64,000 nucleotides of DNA from Terribium retamae (lineage in GTDB: Bacteria; Pseudomonadota; Alphaproteobacteria; Rhizobiales; Rhizobiaceae), in the NCBI RefSeq assembly GCF_022347545.1, contig NZ_JAKREW010000002.1:226202-290201 (forward strand), in the 5' to 3' direction. The notes under the pieces are model-generated. The model worked only from the letters and a program-made list of their open reading frames with translations. It was not told where the DNA came from and did not search any database. The stretch's first letter is position 1. The number at the start of each line of letters is the position of its first letter. Positions 36,156-44,923 of the stretch are shown piece after piece. A program made the translations under genes and the position numbers.

Positions 36156-38705
36156 TCACGCAACCTTGCTCTCGTCACCGCGGTAACTGTCGATGATACG
36201 CAAGGCACCGGCACTGTCGACCGGCGGACTGAACAGGAAACCCTGGATTTCGCCGCAGCGCTCCTGTCGAAGCAGTTCAAGCTGCGCGCCCGTCTCGACG
36301 CCCTCCGCCGTGGTATCGATGCCGAGATTGGCACCGAGCCCAATGATGGCCCGCACGATCGCCATGGATTCTCGGCTGGAGCCGATGTCCCGGATGAACG
36401 ATCGGTCGATCTTCAGCCGGCTGAACGGGAAGCGCCGGAGGTAGCTCATGCTGGAATAGCCGGTGCCGAAATCGTCGAGTGCGACCCGCACGCCGATATC
36501 TTTCAATCGCTCCAGCAAGGCGAGATTGGCGCCGGTATCGGCAAGCAGCACGGATTCGGTGATCTCGATTTCCAGCCGGGAAGGATCGAGGCCGGATGCC
36601 GCGATCGCCTCGCTGACGGTCTGGGCGAAGCGGCCCTGACGAAACTGCACCGCCGATGCGTTGACCGCGATGATGAGATCGGGGGGCCACGACGCCGCGC
36701 GCCGGCAGGCTTCCTCCAGAACCCAGCGGCCGATGGCATCGATCATGCCGGTCTCTTCAGCCAACGGAATGAATTCCGCTGGAGACACCATGCCACGTCT
36801 TGGATTACGCCAGCGCACCAATGCTTCGAAGCCGCGCAAGCCGCCACTGCGCAGTGAAATGATCGGCTGATAGTGCAATTCCAGCTCGCGATCGAAATCG
36901 GTGGCGCGCAATTCCAGCTCCAGTTCGCGGCGTTCCCGCATTTCGGCATCCATCTCCGGTTCGAAGAAATGGAATGTTCCCTTGCCTTCCCGCTTCGAGC
37001 GATAGAGCGCAAGGTCGGCGCATTTCAGCAACGTGCCGGCATCGCGCGCGTCGATAGGCGCGATGGCGGCGCCCAGGCTCGCGCCAATGGAAAGCTTGTG
37101 CCCTTCATAGCCATGCGGCTGGGCGATCGCCCGGATGATCCGTCCAGCCAATAACTTGACGTCGTCACGGCTCAGCGCCCCACGCAACAGCACGGCGAAT
37201 TCATCCCCGCCGAGACGCGCTACCAGATCCGTACGGCGCAGCAGCCGGCGAATCCTGTCAGCCGTTTCGATCAGCAGCGAATCCCCGGCGGCGTGCCCCA
37301 GCGTGTCGTTGACGGCCTTGAAGTCGTCAAGGTCGATCAGGACCAGCGCGAATGGCTGGTGACCGGCAACCGCGATCTCCACCGCCTCCTCGATTTCCTG
37401 CGAAAAGGTCGTGCGGTTGCCGACACCGGTCAATGGGTCGTGATGGGCGAGGAAAGAGATACGCTCCTCCGCCCGCTTGCGCTCTGTCACATCGACGATG
37501 GTCGACAGCGTCGCAGCCTGTCCGCCGACCGTTACGGCGCGCGTATATTCGATGACGTCCAGCTCGGCGCCCGATACCGTCCGATGGCATGCGAAGCGTT
37601 CTCCCGAGGAACCGACACGCGCGGCAGAGTTCGGTTCGAGACTGCTTATGTCCAGGGCAAGGAATGCTGTGCGATCATGTCCGTAAAGGTGAAGCGCCGC
37701 GGCGTTCACGTTGAGAAAGGCCCCGGTTGCGACGTGACGCACATACATCGGCACCGGATTATCGTCGAAGAGCGAGCGGAACAGCACCTCTCGGTTGCGG
37801 ATTTCGCGCACGTCGGTCAGGGTCACGGCCAGAAGCCCATCGGTTTCGACGACACCCACCTGGAGAGAAAGGACTTCGTCGGCGAGATCGTATTCGAGTT
37901 CGAGCGAAGGCGCGGCAGCGCCCTCCGGCCGCTTGCAGCTGCGCTGGTCGAGCAGGCGCGCCAGCCGTTCCGCCCCCTTTACCTCCGACAGCAGGCGAAA
38001 CCGCATGTTTTCTGCCGACGCGCCGAGCATGCGTGCGGCAGCATCGTTTATGCTGAGCACCTGGTAGTCGCGTAGCGCCGCGCCGACGCCCTCCAGCGGG
38101 CTGAGTGCCAGAATCCCTTCGTCGGTCGAATTGATAAGCAGACGGGCAAGATCGATCTGGCTTTTGCGCGGCCTTGCGAAGACCAGGAAGTATTCGCCCG
38201 GCCACCTGCAGGACAGCGGCAGCGCCACGACCTCCATGGTCGAGACCATACCCTCGATGATCGAACGGCACAGCGTCAGATATGGACGCCCAGCCAAACG
38301 CGCGAGATCGATCGCATCGTTCACCGCGCGCCAAACCGCAAACGGCAGAACGGAAAGGGAGACTGAGGCTTCCGCGATATCGGCCAAGCCGCAGAAGCGT
38401 GCCCCGGCGCGCAGGATAAAGCCTTCGCCGCACTCCGAAAGGCGCACCACCGCCAGTTCGTCCGCGAAACGGCCAACGCTGCCCAGTGCCAACTCTTCGT
38501 AGGGTGGCAGAGCGCCGTCGATGCAGGCCGCATGCCAGCGGCGTAACATCAGCCGCACATCCTCGAATTCGGTATCGATCCGCAATCTCCGATCCGGCCC
38601 CGGCACGCCCTGTTCGACCGGCTGCCGTCCTGCCAATTCGTCCAGTTCCGTAACCCGCACCGCAATCGACATCCGTCCAGCCCGCCATTGCCGCAACGCT
38701 TCCAT
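36156..38705 (-). CDS. PAS-GGDEF-EAL cyclic-di-GMP protein
   Basis: 849 aa, no membrane segments. Order: an N-terminal PAS-like region (about 55-190), a second PAS (about 200-320), a third PAS with DNPVPMYVRHVATGAFLNVN (about 330-420), GGDEF (430-600) and EAL (610-840). The GGDEF motif reads VARLGGDEFAVLL near residue 498 and the RxxD site (RRTD) is kept. The EAL domain keeps the motifs GFEALVRW, EITESVLL, LDDFGTGYSSMSYL and LKIDRSF, so phosphodiesterase activity is likely. Which activity prevails cannot be read from sequence. It starts 258 bp upstream of the rpsP terminator. Confidence 0.92.
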   Translation of the reverse strand: MEALRQWRAGRMSIAVRVTELDELAGRQPVEQGVPGPDRRLRIDTEFEDVRLMLRRWHAACIDGALPPYEELALGSVGRFADELAVVRLSECGEGFILRAGARFCGLADIAEASVSLSVLPFAVWRAVNDAIDLARLAGRPYLTLCRSIIEGMVSTMEVVALPLSCRWPGEYFLVFARPRKSQIDLARLLINSTDEGILALSPLEGVGAALRDYQVLSINDAAARMLGASAENMRFRLLSEVKGAERLARLLDQRSCKRPEGAAAPSLELEYDLADEVLSLQVGVVETDGLLAVTLTDVREIRNREVLFRSLFDDNPVPMYVRHVATGAFLNVNAAALHLYGHDRTAFLALDISSLEPNSAARVGSSGERFACHRTVSGAELDVIEYTRAVTVGGQAATLSTIVDVTERKRAEERISFLAHHDPLTGVGNRTTFSQEIEEAVEIAVAGHQPFALVLIDLDDFKAVNDTLGHAAGDSLLIETADRIRRLLRRTDLVARLGGDEFAVLLRGALSRDDVKLLAGRIIRAIAQPHGYEGHKLSIGASLGAAIAPIDARDAGTLLKCADLALYRSKREGKGTFHFFEPEMDAEMRERRELELELRATDFDRELELHYQPIISLRSGGLRGFEALVRWRNPRRGMVSPAEFIPLAEETGMIDAIGRWVLEEACRRAASWPPDLIIAVNASAVQFRQGRFAQTVSEAIAASGLDPSRLEIEITESVLLADTGANLALLERLKDIGVRVALDDFGTGYSSMSYLRRFPFSRLKIDRSFIRDIGSSRESMAIVRAIIGLGANLGIDTTAEGVETGAQLELLRQERCGEIQGFLFSPPVDSAGALRIIDSYRGDESKVA

Positions 38706-38964
38706 CGCCCAGCCTGCGCCAGGTTTCGAAGCAGAGTTGCACCGATTTTCAATCCATGCCGGACTGGGTCCGGCTCAACGGCATGGCATCATGCCCGCGC
38801 AGACCCCAGGACTGCCCGCCATTGCCAGGCACGTTAGCGGCCACGCGCTTACTGCTTGCTTAAGCCGGATGTCATATAAGTGTCATACACTTAAGGCGGG
38901 TCAATCACGATTTTCGGTCAAGTGGACGCAACGAAAAGCAGCTTGAAATTTGCTTTGAAATGCA
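38706..38964. other. intergenic region with a short palindrome
   Basis: The whole gap 38706-39013 (308 bp) has no credible gene. It holds a symmetrical TAAGTG-TCATA-CACTTA (38877-38893), about 170 bp upstream of the GGDEF-EAL start, which could be an operator, and the rpsP terminator at its right end. Nothing else was recognised. Confidence 0.6.
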
Positions 38965-38992
38965 AAACGGCGGACCTTTCGGCCCGCCGTTT
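38965..38992 (-). terminator. intrinsic terminator after rpsP
   Basis: AAACGGCGGGCC-GAAA-GGTCCGCCGTTT on the minus strand, a 12-bp stem with one G-T pair, ending in TTTTGC. It lies 22 bp past the rpsP stop and ends the ffh-chorismate mutase-rpsP operon here. Confidence 0.82.
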
Positions 38993-39013
38993 GATCGCGC
39001 TTGTAGGCGATGC

Positions 39014-39409
39014 TTACTCGGCGCTGGCCTCAGCCGGCGCGTCCGCCGGAGCGGCAGCTGCAGCTGCGGCTGCGTCTTCCTGAGCCTTCTTCAGCAAGGC
39101 GGCGCGCTCCTGCGCCTTCTTGCCCGGCTCGGCCTTGATCGGGTTGCTGCGGGCTTCGCGCTTGGCAATGCCGGCTTCGTCGAAGAAGCGCAACACACGA
39201 TCGGTCGGCTGCGCGCCGTTGCCCAACCAATGCTTGGCGCGGTCGGCGTCGATCTTGACGCGTTCGCCATCCTTGGGAAGCAGCGGGTTCCAGGCGCCGA
39301 TCGCTTCAATGAAGCGGCCGTCGCGCGGCGAGCGCGCGTCGGCGACGACGATGTGGTAGTAAGGACGCTTCTTCGAGCCCGCGCGGGCCAGTCTGATCTT
39401 CAGTGCCAT
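39014..39409 (-). CDS. rpsP: 30S ribosomal protein S16
   Basis: 131 aa. The S16 core [20 protein letters not shown] is followed by [18 protein letters not shown] and YNPL-like [12 protein letters not shown]. The C-terminal 40 residues are an alanine-rich extension ([18 protein letters not shown]), common in alphaproteobacteria. It helps assemble the small subunit. It ends the ffh operon; the usual followers rimM, trmD and rplS are not present here. Confidence 0.97.
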   Translation of the reverse strand: MALKIRLARAGSKKRPYYHIVVADARSPRDGRFIEAIGAWNPLLPKDGERVKIDADRAKHWLGNGAQPTDRVLRFFDEAGIAKREARSNPIKAEPGKKAQERAALLKKAQEDAAAAAAAAPADAPAEASAE

Positions 39410-39456
39410 TTCTTTCTCCTAATGCTCTGAGTCTCGTTGATCGAATTGCGGCTGGT

Positions 39457-39783
39457 TCAGCCGGTTTTGCTTGCGCCGTTTTCCGCGGCGATCTGCTCGT
39501 GATGGCGGATCACTTCGCGGATGACGAAGTTCAGGAATTTCTCTGCGAAGTCGGGGTCGAGCTGCGCCTCCTTGGCAAGCCGGCGCAGTCGCTCGATCTG
39601 TTCGGTTTCACGCTTCGGATCGGCGGGCGGCAGGCCATGCGTGGCTTTCAACACACCCACCGCCTTGGTGCAGCGGAAGCGCTCCGCCAACATATGGACC
39701 AGGGCCGCATCGATATTGTCGATCGACGCGCGGTAGCCTGCGAGCTGGGTGCGGGCGGCTTCCATTGCTTTTTCGTCGCTCAT
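39457..39783 (-). CDS. chorismate mutase (AroQ class)
   Basis: 108 aa. All-helical AroQ pattern: YRASIDNIDAALVHMLAERF, then CTKAVGVLKATHGLPPADPK, and a C-terminal NFVIREVIRHHEQI. The key arginine and lysine residues are kept. It converts chorismate to prephenate for phenylalanine and tyrosine synthesis. Its place between ffh and rpsP is conserved in Rhizobiales. It begins 7 bp past the ffh stop. Confidence 0.93.
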   Translation of the reverse strand: MSDEKAMEAARTQLAGYRASIDNIDAALVHMLAERFRCTKAVGVLKATHGLPPADPKRETEQIERLRRLAKEAQLDPDFAEKFLNFVIREVIRHHEQIAAENGASKTG

Positions 39784-39790
39784 CGCAGCC

Positions 39791-41389
39791 TCACTTCTTC
39801 TTGCCGAGGCCCGGCAAACCGCCCGGACCGCCGAGACCCGGGAGCTTCAAACCGCCAGGAAGGCCCGGCAGACCGCCGCCACCACCCAGGCCGGGAAGAC
39901 CTCCGGGCATGCCGCCCGGAAGACCTTTGCCGAGACCGGCGGCTTCTGCCTGCTTCTGCAAGGCTTCCAGCTGCTTGGGGTCCATCTTGGAAAGGTCGGG
40001 CATGCCGCCCATGCCCGGCATCATGCCGCCAAGGCCCATCTTGTTGGCGAGGCCGCCCATCAGGCCACGCATCATGCCGCCGCCTTTGCCTTTGCCGCCC
40101 ATCGCCTTCATCATGTCGGCCATGCCGCGATGCATCTTCAAGAGCTTGTTGATCTCGGCAGCGTCGGTGCCGGAGCCCGCGGCAATGCGCTTCTTGCGGC
40201 TGTGCTTCAGAAGATCCGGATTTGCACGCTCGGCCTTGGTCATCGACGAGATGATGGCGAGCTGGCGGCCGAACATCTTGTCGTCGAGGCCAGCTGCCGC
40301 CATCTGGTCCTTCATCTTGCCCATGCCGGGCATCAGACCCATGATGCCGCCCATGCCACCCATTTTCTGCATCTGGCCCAGCTGATCGGCGAGATCGTTC
40401 AGGTCGAACTTGCCGGACTGCATCTTCTTGGCCATCGCTGCGGCTTTTTCCGCGTCGATGGTTTCGGCGGCCTTCTCGACCAGCGAGACGATGTCGCCCA
40501 TGCCGAGGATACGGTCGGCGATGCGCTTGGGATGGAATTCCTCCAGCCCGTCCATCTTCTCGCCGGTGCCGATGAGCTTGATCGGCTTGCCAGTCACGGC
40601 GCGCATCGACAGCGCTGCACCGCCACGGCCGTCGCCGTCCATGCGCGTCAGCACGAGGCCGGTGATGCCGACGCGGTCGTCGAAATTCTTGGCGAGGTTA
40701 ACGGCATCCTGACCGGTCAGAGAGTCGGCCACCAGCAGGATTTCATGCGGGGTCGAGGCCTTCTTGATGTCGGCCATCTCGACCATCAGCGGCTCGTCGA
40801 TATGCGTACGGCCGGCGGTGTCGAGAATGACGATGTCGTGGCCGCCCAACTTGGCGGCCTGCACGGCGCGCTTGGCGATATCGACCGGCGTTTGTCCGGC
40901 AATGATCGGCAGCGTCGCCACCTTGGTCTGCTCGCCGAGCTGGCGCAGCTGCTCCTGCGCGGCCGGGCGTCGCGTGTCGAGGGACGCCATGAGCACTTTC
41001 TTGCCCTGGCGCTCGGTCATCCGCTTGGCGATCTTGGCGCTCGTCGTCGTCTTGCCCGAGCCCTGCAGGCCGACCATCATGATCACGACCGGTGCCGGCG
41101 CATTGAGATCGATGGCGACGCCTTCTGCGCCAAGCATCTCGACGAGTTCATCATGCACGATCTTCACGACCATCTGGCCGGGCTTGATCGACTTCAGAAC
41201 CGCCGCACCGACAGCCTTCTCGCGCACCTTGTCGGTGAACGAGCGCACGACTTCCAGCGCAACATCGGCCTCGAGCAGCGCACGGCGCACTTCGCGCAGG
41301 GCCGCCGAAACATCGGCTTCCGACAACGCACCACGGCCGGTAAGGCCGTTCAGAATTGAGCCAAGTCGCTCTTGCAGCGATTCGAACAT
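39791..41389 (-). CDS. ffh: signal recognition particle protein Ffh
   Basis: 532 aa. N domain, then the GTPase: VGLQGSGKTTTSAKIAKRM, DTRRPAAQEQL, VILDTAGRTHIDEPL, TGLVLTRMDGDGRGGAAL. The methionine-rich M domain follows (LKMHRGMADMMKAMGGK). The C-terminus carries a long glycine/proline/leucine repeat tail (LPGLGG-type, about 50 residues), making the protein longer than the E. coli 453. It targets nascent membrane proteins with 4.5S RNA to FtsY. First gene of its operon. Confidence 0.97.
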   Translation of the reverse strand: MFESLQERLGSILNGLTGRGALSEADVSAALREVRRALLEADVALEVVRSFTDKVREKAVGAAVLKSIKPGQMVVKIVHDELVEMLGAEGVAIDLNAPAPVVIMMVGLQGSGKTTTSAKIAKRMTERQGKKVLMASLDTRRPAAQEQLRQLGEQTKVATLPIIAGQTPVDIAKRAVQAAKLGGHDIVILDTAGRTHIDEPLMVEMADIKKASTPHEILLVADSLTGQDAVNLAKNFDDRVGITGLVLTRMDGDGRGGAALSMRAVTGKPIKLIGTGEKMDGLEEFHPKRIADRILGMGDIVSLVEKAAETIDAEKAAAMAKKMQSGKFDLNDLADQLGQMQKMGGMGGIMGLMPGMGKMKDQMAAAGLDDKMFGRQLAIISSMTKAERANPDLLKHSRKKRIAAGSGTDAAEINKLLKMHRGMADMMKAMGGKGKGGGMMRGLMGGLANKMGLGGMMPGMGGMPDLSKMDPKQLEALQKQAEAAGLGKGLPGGMPGGLPGLGGGGGLPGLPGGLKLPGLGGPGGLPGLGKKK

Positions 41390-41466
41390 GCTTCTTCCTT
41401 CGATCCCGGATGGTCAGACCCGAGAGGTAATACCTCCGCGCCGCCCAGCCAAGCAAAGCCCAAAAC

Positions 41467-41503
41467 CAAAAAGCACCCGGGGGCGCATAGCGCTGCCGGG
41501 TGT
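41467..41503 (-). terminator. intrinsic terminator between CPBP and ffh genes
   Basis: On the minus strand CACCCGG(c)AGCGC-TAT-GCGCcc(c)CGGGTG folds into a strong hairpin and is followed by CTTTTTGG. It lies about 145 bp past the CPBP stop and before the ffh ribosome site, so it prevents read-through into ffh. It may instead end a separate short transcript (see findings). Confidence 0.65.
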
Positions 41504-41647
41504 TGGCCTCCGGGATCGTTCTGGAGCACAGTGCTCGCCACGTCCCGGTCGGCTTCGCGAAGATGTTCGTCGCGGAAGTTGCGGGCCTTTGACAGGAAAA
41601 ATGCCCGGGAGTCAAGGGAACGGGCTGGAATCGACCATTTCGACTGC

Positions 41648-42586
41648 TCAGCCGAGATCGGGCTCCACCCTCAACGGCGAGCGCGCATGCAACAGAAGCA
41701 GCGCGGTCAGCAGGCTGGACACGATGCCGATGGCGGCAATCAGGATTGCATCGATGCCGGCCCAACCGTCGCCTTCCAGCGACCGCGCCTCGAACAACGC
41801 GAACCCCGACAGGTTAGCCTGATGTGAAATCAGCAGGAAACCGAACAAATTGTTGCCGAGATGCGCGCCGAAGGCTGCACCAAGATTCCCGGTCGAATAG
41901 ACGAGCATCATCAGGACCGCCGCGAAGACGCCGATGGAGATGAGCCCGGCGGCATTCATCGCCGGGTCGGAGCCTCCACTCCAGTGCAGCGCTGTGAAGA
42001 CCAGCGTCGGCAGCAGCGCCCATACCAGCGGGCTGCGGAAGCGCCTGGCCAAGCCGCGCGGGAGATAGCCGCGAAACAAAAGTTCTTCCGAGGAGGTCTG
42101 AACGAAGCCCAGCAGCGCAACCGGCACCAAGGCGAGCAGCCACACCGTGAAATCGATCGAGCCGCGCTCGATGACCGGATCGATGAGATACAGCAGCACT
42201 TCGGAAAAGATCGATGTCAGGATGACGGCAACAAAACCTTTAAGGAAACCGGATCGGGAAATCCTGTGACTGTTGCCGAAAAGTGCCGAAAGTGGCTCGT
42301 GATGAATCCACCGCATCACCAGCCACGCACCGGCCCATATGCCGCAGAACGTTACCAGCGCCGTAAACATGCCGATCGGCGAGGCAAGGAACGGCTCCAT
42401 TCCATAGCCGTTCGGCCGCAGCGACACGGGCACCAGCGCAACGAACCCCCAGCCAATCCGCATCACCGCAAAGGTCGACACCGTCCAGACGGCCACGATG
42501 ACGACGGTGCCCAGGATGAGACGCCACAGCGTCGTCTTGCCATTGCTCGGTTGATAGCGCTCGAAAGCCGTGGGCTTGGTGGTCAT
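41648..42586 (-). CDS. CPBP-family intramembrane metalloprotease
   Basis: 312 aa with about eight membrane segments. The CAAX-protease/CPBP signature is present: QTSSEELLFRGYLPRGL (EExxxR motif), FTALHWSG (second histidine) and HLGNNLFGF-type late motif (GAHLGNNLFGFLL). These are Abi/Rce1-related glutamate/histidine-type proteases in the inner membrane. Substrate unknown. It precedes the SH3 gene on the same strand but is probably a separate unit, with a perfect 11-bp hairpin between them. Confidence 0.9.
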   Translation of the reverse strand: MTTKPTAFERYQPSNGKTTLWRLILGTVVIVAVWTVSTFAVMRIGWGFVALVPVSLRPNGYGMEPFLASPIGMFTALVTFCGIWAGAWLVMRWIHHEPLSALFGNSHRISRSGFLKGFVAVILTSIFSEVLLYLIDPVIERGSIDFTVWLLALVPVALLGFVQTSSEELLFRGYLPRGLARRFRSPLVWALLPTLVFTALHWSGGSDPAMNAAGLISIGVFAAVLMMLVYSTGNLGAAFGAHLGNNLFGFLLISHQANLSGFALFEARSLEGDGWAGIDAILIAAIGIVSSLLTALLLLHARSPLRVEPDLG

Positions 42587-42619
42587 GCGGGCTCTTCTTG
42601 ATGGACCCGCACGTTGGAT

Positions 42620-42648
42620 CGGGCATCGCCATGACTAGGCGATGCCCG
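42620..42648. repeat. perfect hairpin between CPBP and SH3 genes
   Basis: CGGGCATCGCC-ATGACTA-GGCGATGCCCG: two 11-base perfect arms with a 7-base loop. It lies between the SH3/DUF1236 stop and the CPBP start, but no T tract follows on the minus strand, so it may be a factor-dependent or attenuating structure rather than a classical terminator. Confidence 0.6.
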
Positions 42649-42719
42649 CGAACCTCGCAATCGCGTCGCAAGGATTGGGTCAAACTTGCTCGGGCTGCAA
42701 CGTCGGACGGCGCAGCAGG

Positions 42720-43316
42720 CTAATCTCCGACATAGACGATATGGCGGGACGACGGGCTGACGATCACCGGCTCGCCATTCACATAGGCGTAACGATAGTC
42801 ATAGCCGGGAACCTCGCGCAGCATGACCGTATCAGGCAGCGTCGTACCGGTTCGAATTTCGTCCTCGATATAGATCGGCTCGACTGCATTCGTCCTGACG
42901 TAGCTGCGCACCTCCAAGGGCGGAACAGGCGCGTCCACATCATCGTCCTGGACGATCGAACCGGTCAGCATATCATCGTCGCTGACGACACCCGGAGTTT
43001 CGATCACGGTGACGCCGGAATCCATCGGCCTTTCCGTCAGCACCACACGTCTGCCGGCGAATTCGCTCGTCACATAATCCGAATTCACCCACGCCCGGCT
43101 GCCGGCATTGCCGACGGCGCACCATTTCGAGCCCTGCAGACATCCATCCAGCACGGCGGTCTCGCCTGCCGCCAAGACACCCACGATCGGATAGCGAGCG
43201 CCAGGTCCGGCGCGCATGTTGAGGTCCCTGTCGGCCGATACGAGCGTATCCGCCCATGCCGAGCCTGACATGGCAACCAGTGTTCCCGCCACCGCGGACA
43301 ACAGCAATGTTCTCAT
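42720..43316 (-). CDS. SH3/DUF1236 secreted protein
   Basis: 198 aa from ATG 43316. Signal peptide ends near SGSAWA. A bacterial SH3 domain follows (SADRDLNMRAGPGARYPIVG, with WCAVGNAGSRAWVNSDYV), about residues 24-85. The C-terminal DUF1236 region (about 135-195) has YIEDEIRTGTTLPDTVMLRE and PVIVSPSSRHIVYV. The combination is common in Rhizobiales and probably acts in the cell wall or envelope; no enzyme activity is expected. Confidence 0.87.
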   Translation of the reverse strand: MRTLLLSAVAGTLVAMSGSAWADTLVSADRDLNMRAGPGARYPIVGVLAAGETAVLDGCLQGSKWCAVGNAGSRAWVNSDYVTSEFAGRRVVLTERPMDSGVTVIETPGVVSDDDMLTGSIVQDDDVDAPVPPLEVRSYVRTNAVEPIYIEDEIRTGTTLPDTVMLREVPGYDYRYAYVNGEPVIVSPSSRHIVYVGD

Positions 43317-43608
43317 TGTCTTGCTCCTTCGTTGTGTCCCTCGGGGGTCCAAACGCCTCCCTCCCCCTTGCGTTCCCGCTAAAGTTTTCACGGATGCTCA
43401 CGCTTTGTTCCGACCTGTCGTTGCAGGTGAGCCGCAGGAGCGGACAGATCGACGCCAAATCCGTCATAGATCCTCAAAAAACGCTTGATTGGAGCGTGGT
43501 TCTGCCCTCTTAGCCGGACTATGGCGGGTGCGGGCAAAGTCGGTGACAAGCTCGATGTTCGCTGGCAAATTCGCCTCGCGAGGTGATTCAGGCAACCAGG
43601 AGATGAGA

Positions 43609-44400
43609 ATGGCATTGCGTGCCAAGGGAAAGGTTTTCGCAGCCGCTGCGGCGCTGTGGCTGCTGGCGGGCGCCGCCCAGGCGGCCCAATGCGGCAAGAC
43701 TGCCGCCGGATTCGAAGAATGGAAGGCCGAGTTCGCCCAGGAGGCGCAGGCAGCTGGTGTCAAGAGCCGCGGACTTGCTGCGCTGAACGGTGCCACTTAC
43801 GCCGCGGCCACCATCAGAGCCGATCGGGCCGTCAAGAAGGCCTTCAGCGGTTCGGTAGAGGACTTCATGAGACGCCGGGGCGCGGCCACGATCATTTCGC
43901 GCGGCAAGTCCCTTAAGAAAGCGAACGCGGCGCTCTTCAACAGGATCGAGAGCACTTACGGCGTGTCGCCCGGCGTGCTGCTTGCGATCTGGGGCATGGA
44001 AACCGGCTTCGGCGCCGCGATGGGCAAGCAGAACACGGTCTCTGCCATCGTGACGCTTGCCTATGACTGTCGCCGCCCCGAATTCTTCTACCCGCACGCG
44101 ATCGCCGCACTTAAGCTTGTCGATCGCGGTGCGCTGAGCGCCAGTTCGGTCGGCGCGATGCATGGCGAAATCGGCCATACCCAGTTCCTGCCCGGTAACG
44201 TCCTGAAGTATGGGGTTGGCGGAGCGAACCTGCGCGATAAGGAAACTGCGCTCGCCTCCACTGCCAATTTCCTAAAGGGTCATGGATGGCAGGCCGGCGT
44301 AGGCGCGGAAGGAAACATGGGCGCGATCGCCGGCTGGAATTCCGCCAGCGTCTATCAGCAGGCCATCGCCCGCATCGCCTCGGCCATCGATAACGACTGA
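43609..44400 (+). CDS. lytic murein transglycosylase (MltB-like SLT domain)
   Basis: 263 aa from ATG 43609, with AGGAG about six bases upstream; the ATG at 43603 is too close to that site. The signal peptide ends at AAQA. The SLT2 domain reads VSPGVLLAIWGMETGFGAAMGK with the catalytic glutamate, then MHGEIGHTQFLPGNVLKYGV. It cleaves peptidoglycan with 1,6-anhydro ends in the periplasm. It lacks the peptidoglycan-binding extension seen in some relatives. Confidence 0.88.
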   Translation: MALRAKGKVFAAAAALWLLAGAAQAAQCGKTAAGFEEWKAEFAQEAQAAGVKSRGLAALNGATYAAATIRADRAVKKAFSGSVEDFMRRRGAATIISRGKSLKKANAALFNRIESTYGVSPGVLLAIWGMETGFGAAMGKQNTVSAIVTLAYDCRRPEFFYPHAIAALKLVDRGALSASSVGAMHGEIGHTQFLPGNVLKYGVGGANLRDKETALASTANFLKGHGWQAGVGAEGNMGAIAGWNSASVYQQAIARIASAIDND

Positions 44401-44432
44401 CGAATCCGTTCGCGCGCCAGCTCGACAGCACA

Positions 44433-44459
44433 CGAGGATCGCCGGCTGGGCGGTCCTCG
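44433..44459. terminator. bidirectional hairpin between convergent genes
   Basis: CGAGGATCGCC-GGCTG-GGCGGTCCTCG, an 11-base stem with one G-T pair, located 32 bp after the transglycosylase stop and touching the stop of the converging lipoprotein gene. No T tract on either side, so terminator function is uncertain. Confidence 0.4.
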
Positions 44460-44768
44460 CTACCGCCCCTTGATAACCCTCCAGATATCCGTGGACCGGC
44501 TCTCCTGAAGCCGATTGATATCGGAAAACGTAATTCGACCGCTTGCAACGGCTCGGCCTAACCGCTGGCAAAAAAGCGCAGGCGCGCGATCTTTCGACAC
44601 GCCCATGAAAGTCCTCAACTCCTCCTTCAAGGAAAGCGGAAAGAACGCATAACTTTTTATGCATCTGTCGATGCCGGCCTTTAGATTTGGCTTGTCGCCG
44701 GCATTCGACGTCTGACAGCCGATAAGCACTAATGCTGCTGCGAGCAACGCAACGAGATCGTTCTTCAT
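44460..44768 (-). CDS. small hypothetical lipoprotein
   Basis: 102 aa from ATG 44768 with GAGGGGG upstream. Signal and lipobox: AAALVLIGCQTS, cysteine near residue 18. The mature protein (KAGIDRCIKSYAFFPLSLKE... and VSKDRAPALFCQRLGRAVASGR) has two more cysteines. It resembles small Rhizobiales lipoproteins of unknown function. The C-terminal half, with a SDINRL-type ending, looks like a small helical fold. Confidence 0.7.
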   Translation of the reverse strand: MKNDLVALLAAALVLIGCQTSNAGDKPNLKAGIDRCIKSYAFFPLSLKEELRTFMGVSKDRAPALFCQRLGRAVASGRITFSDINRLQESRSTDIWRVIKGR

Positions 44769-44923
44769 TGAAGGCCCCCTCAGCCAAAACAGCGCGAACG
44801 TAACCAACGACTCCAAAACATCAAGCCGCAATGATCCGCGGGCCGACCACTTTCTCATCGGCGATGTATAACGGTTCAAAAGCGATCAGACGCTGGCGGC
44901 CGGAACAATCCGGAGATGAGCCT

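Noticed and set aside
39749..41359. Open frame of 536 codons antisense to ffh
   Set aside because: Shadow frame of ffh; composition is histidine/arginine-rich without recognisable motifs.
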